Source: Nitrospinaceae bacterium
GTDB lineage: Bacteria; Nitrospinota; Nitrospinia; Nitrospinales; VA-1
DNA length: 64,000 bases
Direction: 5' to 3'
Assembly: GCA_029261595.1 (NCBI GenBank)
Contig: JAJDAZ010000026.1
Span: forward strand, 62,001-126,000
Part shown: positions 63,807-64,000 of the stretch, piece by piece
How positions within the stretch are numbered: position 1 is the first letter of the stretch
Layout of the letters: each line of letters begins with the position of its first letter
Made by a program: the position numbers and the translations under genes
Notes under the pieces: generated by a model
What the model saw: only the letters and a program-made list of their open reading frames with translations
Told to the model about the DNA's origin: nothing
The model's database searches: none

Positions 63807-64000
63807 AGGTGTTTAAAAATTAATCCGGTGCATCGTTATCCCGACAATGGCTTTTTTCTATCCTTGGAAAGTCAAGGGGCATGCCGCTCGAAAAGGGCCT
63901 CTGGCCAGGGGTTCGCCTGCCAGGTTTGCCAAGACACTGAAATTTCAGTTAGTTCTCTTTGCTTCCAAGGATTAGGATCAGATTGTCTCCGGTTGTTTGA

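Overview
The window looks like a chromosomal segment of a free-living, Gram-negative, respiring bacterium. My best guess is a Nitrospinota (Nitrospina-like) or related nitrite-oxidiser lineage. The clues are a long cytochrome bd-like oxidase subunit paired with a membrane-anchored dihaem cytochrome c, several other c-type cytochromes, an animal-type UDP-glucose dehydrogenase, a LAB_N lipid A-type protein, and a classic DUF177-rpmF-plsX-fabHDG-acpP-fabF-rnc cluster. No rRNA or nitrite oxidoreductase gene is present, so the taxonomy is inference. Most of the window is dense housekeeping sequence with a few lower-GC islands. I saw no CRISPR array, prophage, intact insertion sequence or rRNA operon. 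One tRNA-Gly lies at the right end.

Layout, left half. At 0-2 kb are a Lys-rich small protein with a terminator, then ugd. At 1.7-6.5 kb a minus-strand run carries a small dihaem cytochrome, ridA, recO, ogt, a Tat-exported PHP-domain protein and TRAP transporter dctM/dctQ. At 6.6-11.5 kb are a plus-strand exported SUMF1-fold protein, an unknown coiled-coil protein, a lipoprotein SppA and a receiver-GAF-GGDEF cyclase. At 11.7-15.3 kb are MOSC, an unknown gene and lpd in a coupled operon, then small membrane, zinc-ribbon and BolA proteins. At 15.3-19.4 kb are an LRR protein and the dihaem/bd-like oxidase operon. At 19.7-22 kb are a small membrane protein, LAB_N, GT2 and rlmN. At 22.3-28.6 kb are a DnaJ-like protein, an exported unknown, an ITPase, a secreted repeat protein with a C-terminal Cys cluster, an orphan HI0074-type protein, a DUF1566 protein and acetyl-CoA synthetase.

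Layout, right half. At 28.8-32.4 kb are a large TPR lipoprotein and a SUMF1-fold lipoprotein. At 32.5-33.4 kb an AT-rich membrane-protein gene is bracketed by REP-like inverted repeats. At 33.5-38.6 kb are fur, hisS, fbp and typA. At 38.6-42 kb are a REP-like repeat, a second AT-rich membrane protein, a GDPD-like protein that has lost catalytic residues and a monohaem cytochrome. At 42.4-50.8 kb are xerD and the fatty-acid/ribosome cluster ending in rnc and hspQ. At 51.3-51.6 kb is a MITE-like element with 26-bp perfect inverted repeats. At 51.6-56.4 kb are cupin, AT-rich membrane, Elp3-like radical SAM, ABM, a lipoyl-like domain without its lysine, and mgtE. At 56.5-64 kb are a GAF/HD-GYP phosphodiesterase, an SDR-like protein, exported small proteins, an EVE protein, an HMGL-like aldolase plus KDPG aldolase pair, two tandem DUF507 genes and tRNA-Gly(CCC).

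How it fits together: the respiratory module (oxidase, dihaem partner, scattered c-cytochromes) would feed on periplasmic electrons. acs, fbp and lpd serve central carbon metabolism. GGDEF and HD-GYP proteins would make and destroy c-di-GMP. The most unusual items are the acidic, repeat-built periplasmic extension on the bd-like oxidase, the internally duplicated membrane anchor of its cytochrome partner, the secreted FYKSWL-repeat/Cys-cluster protein, the lysine-less lipoyl domain, the catalytically altered GDPD homologue, and two membrane proteins of similar layout in AT-rich patches.
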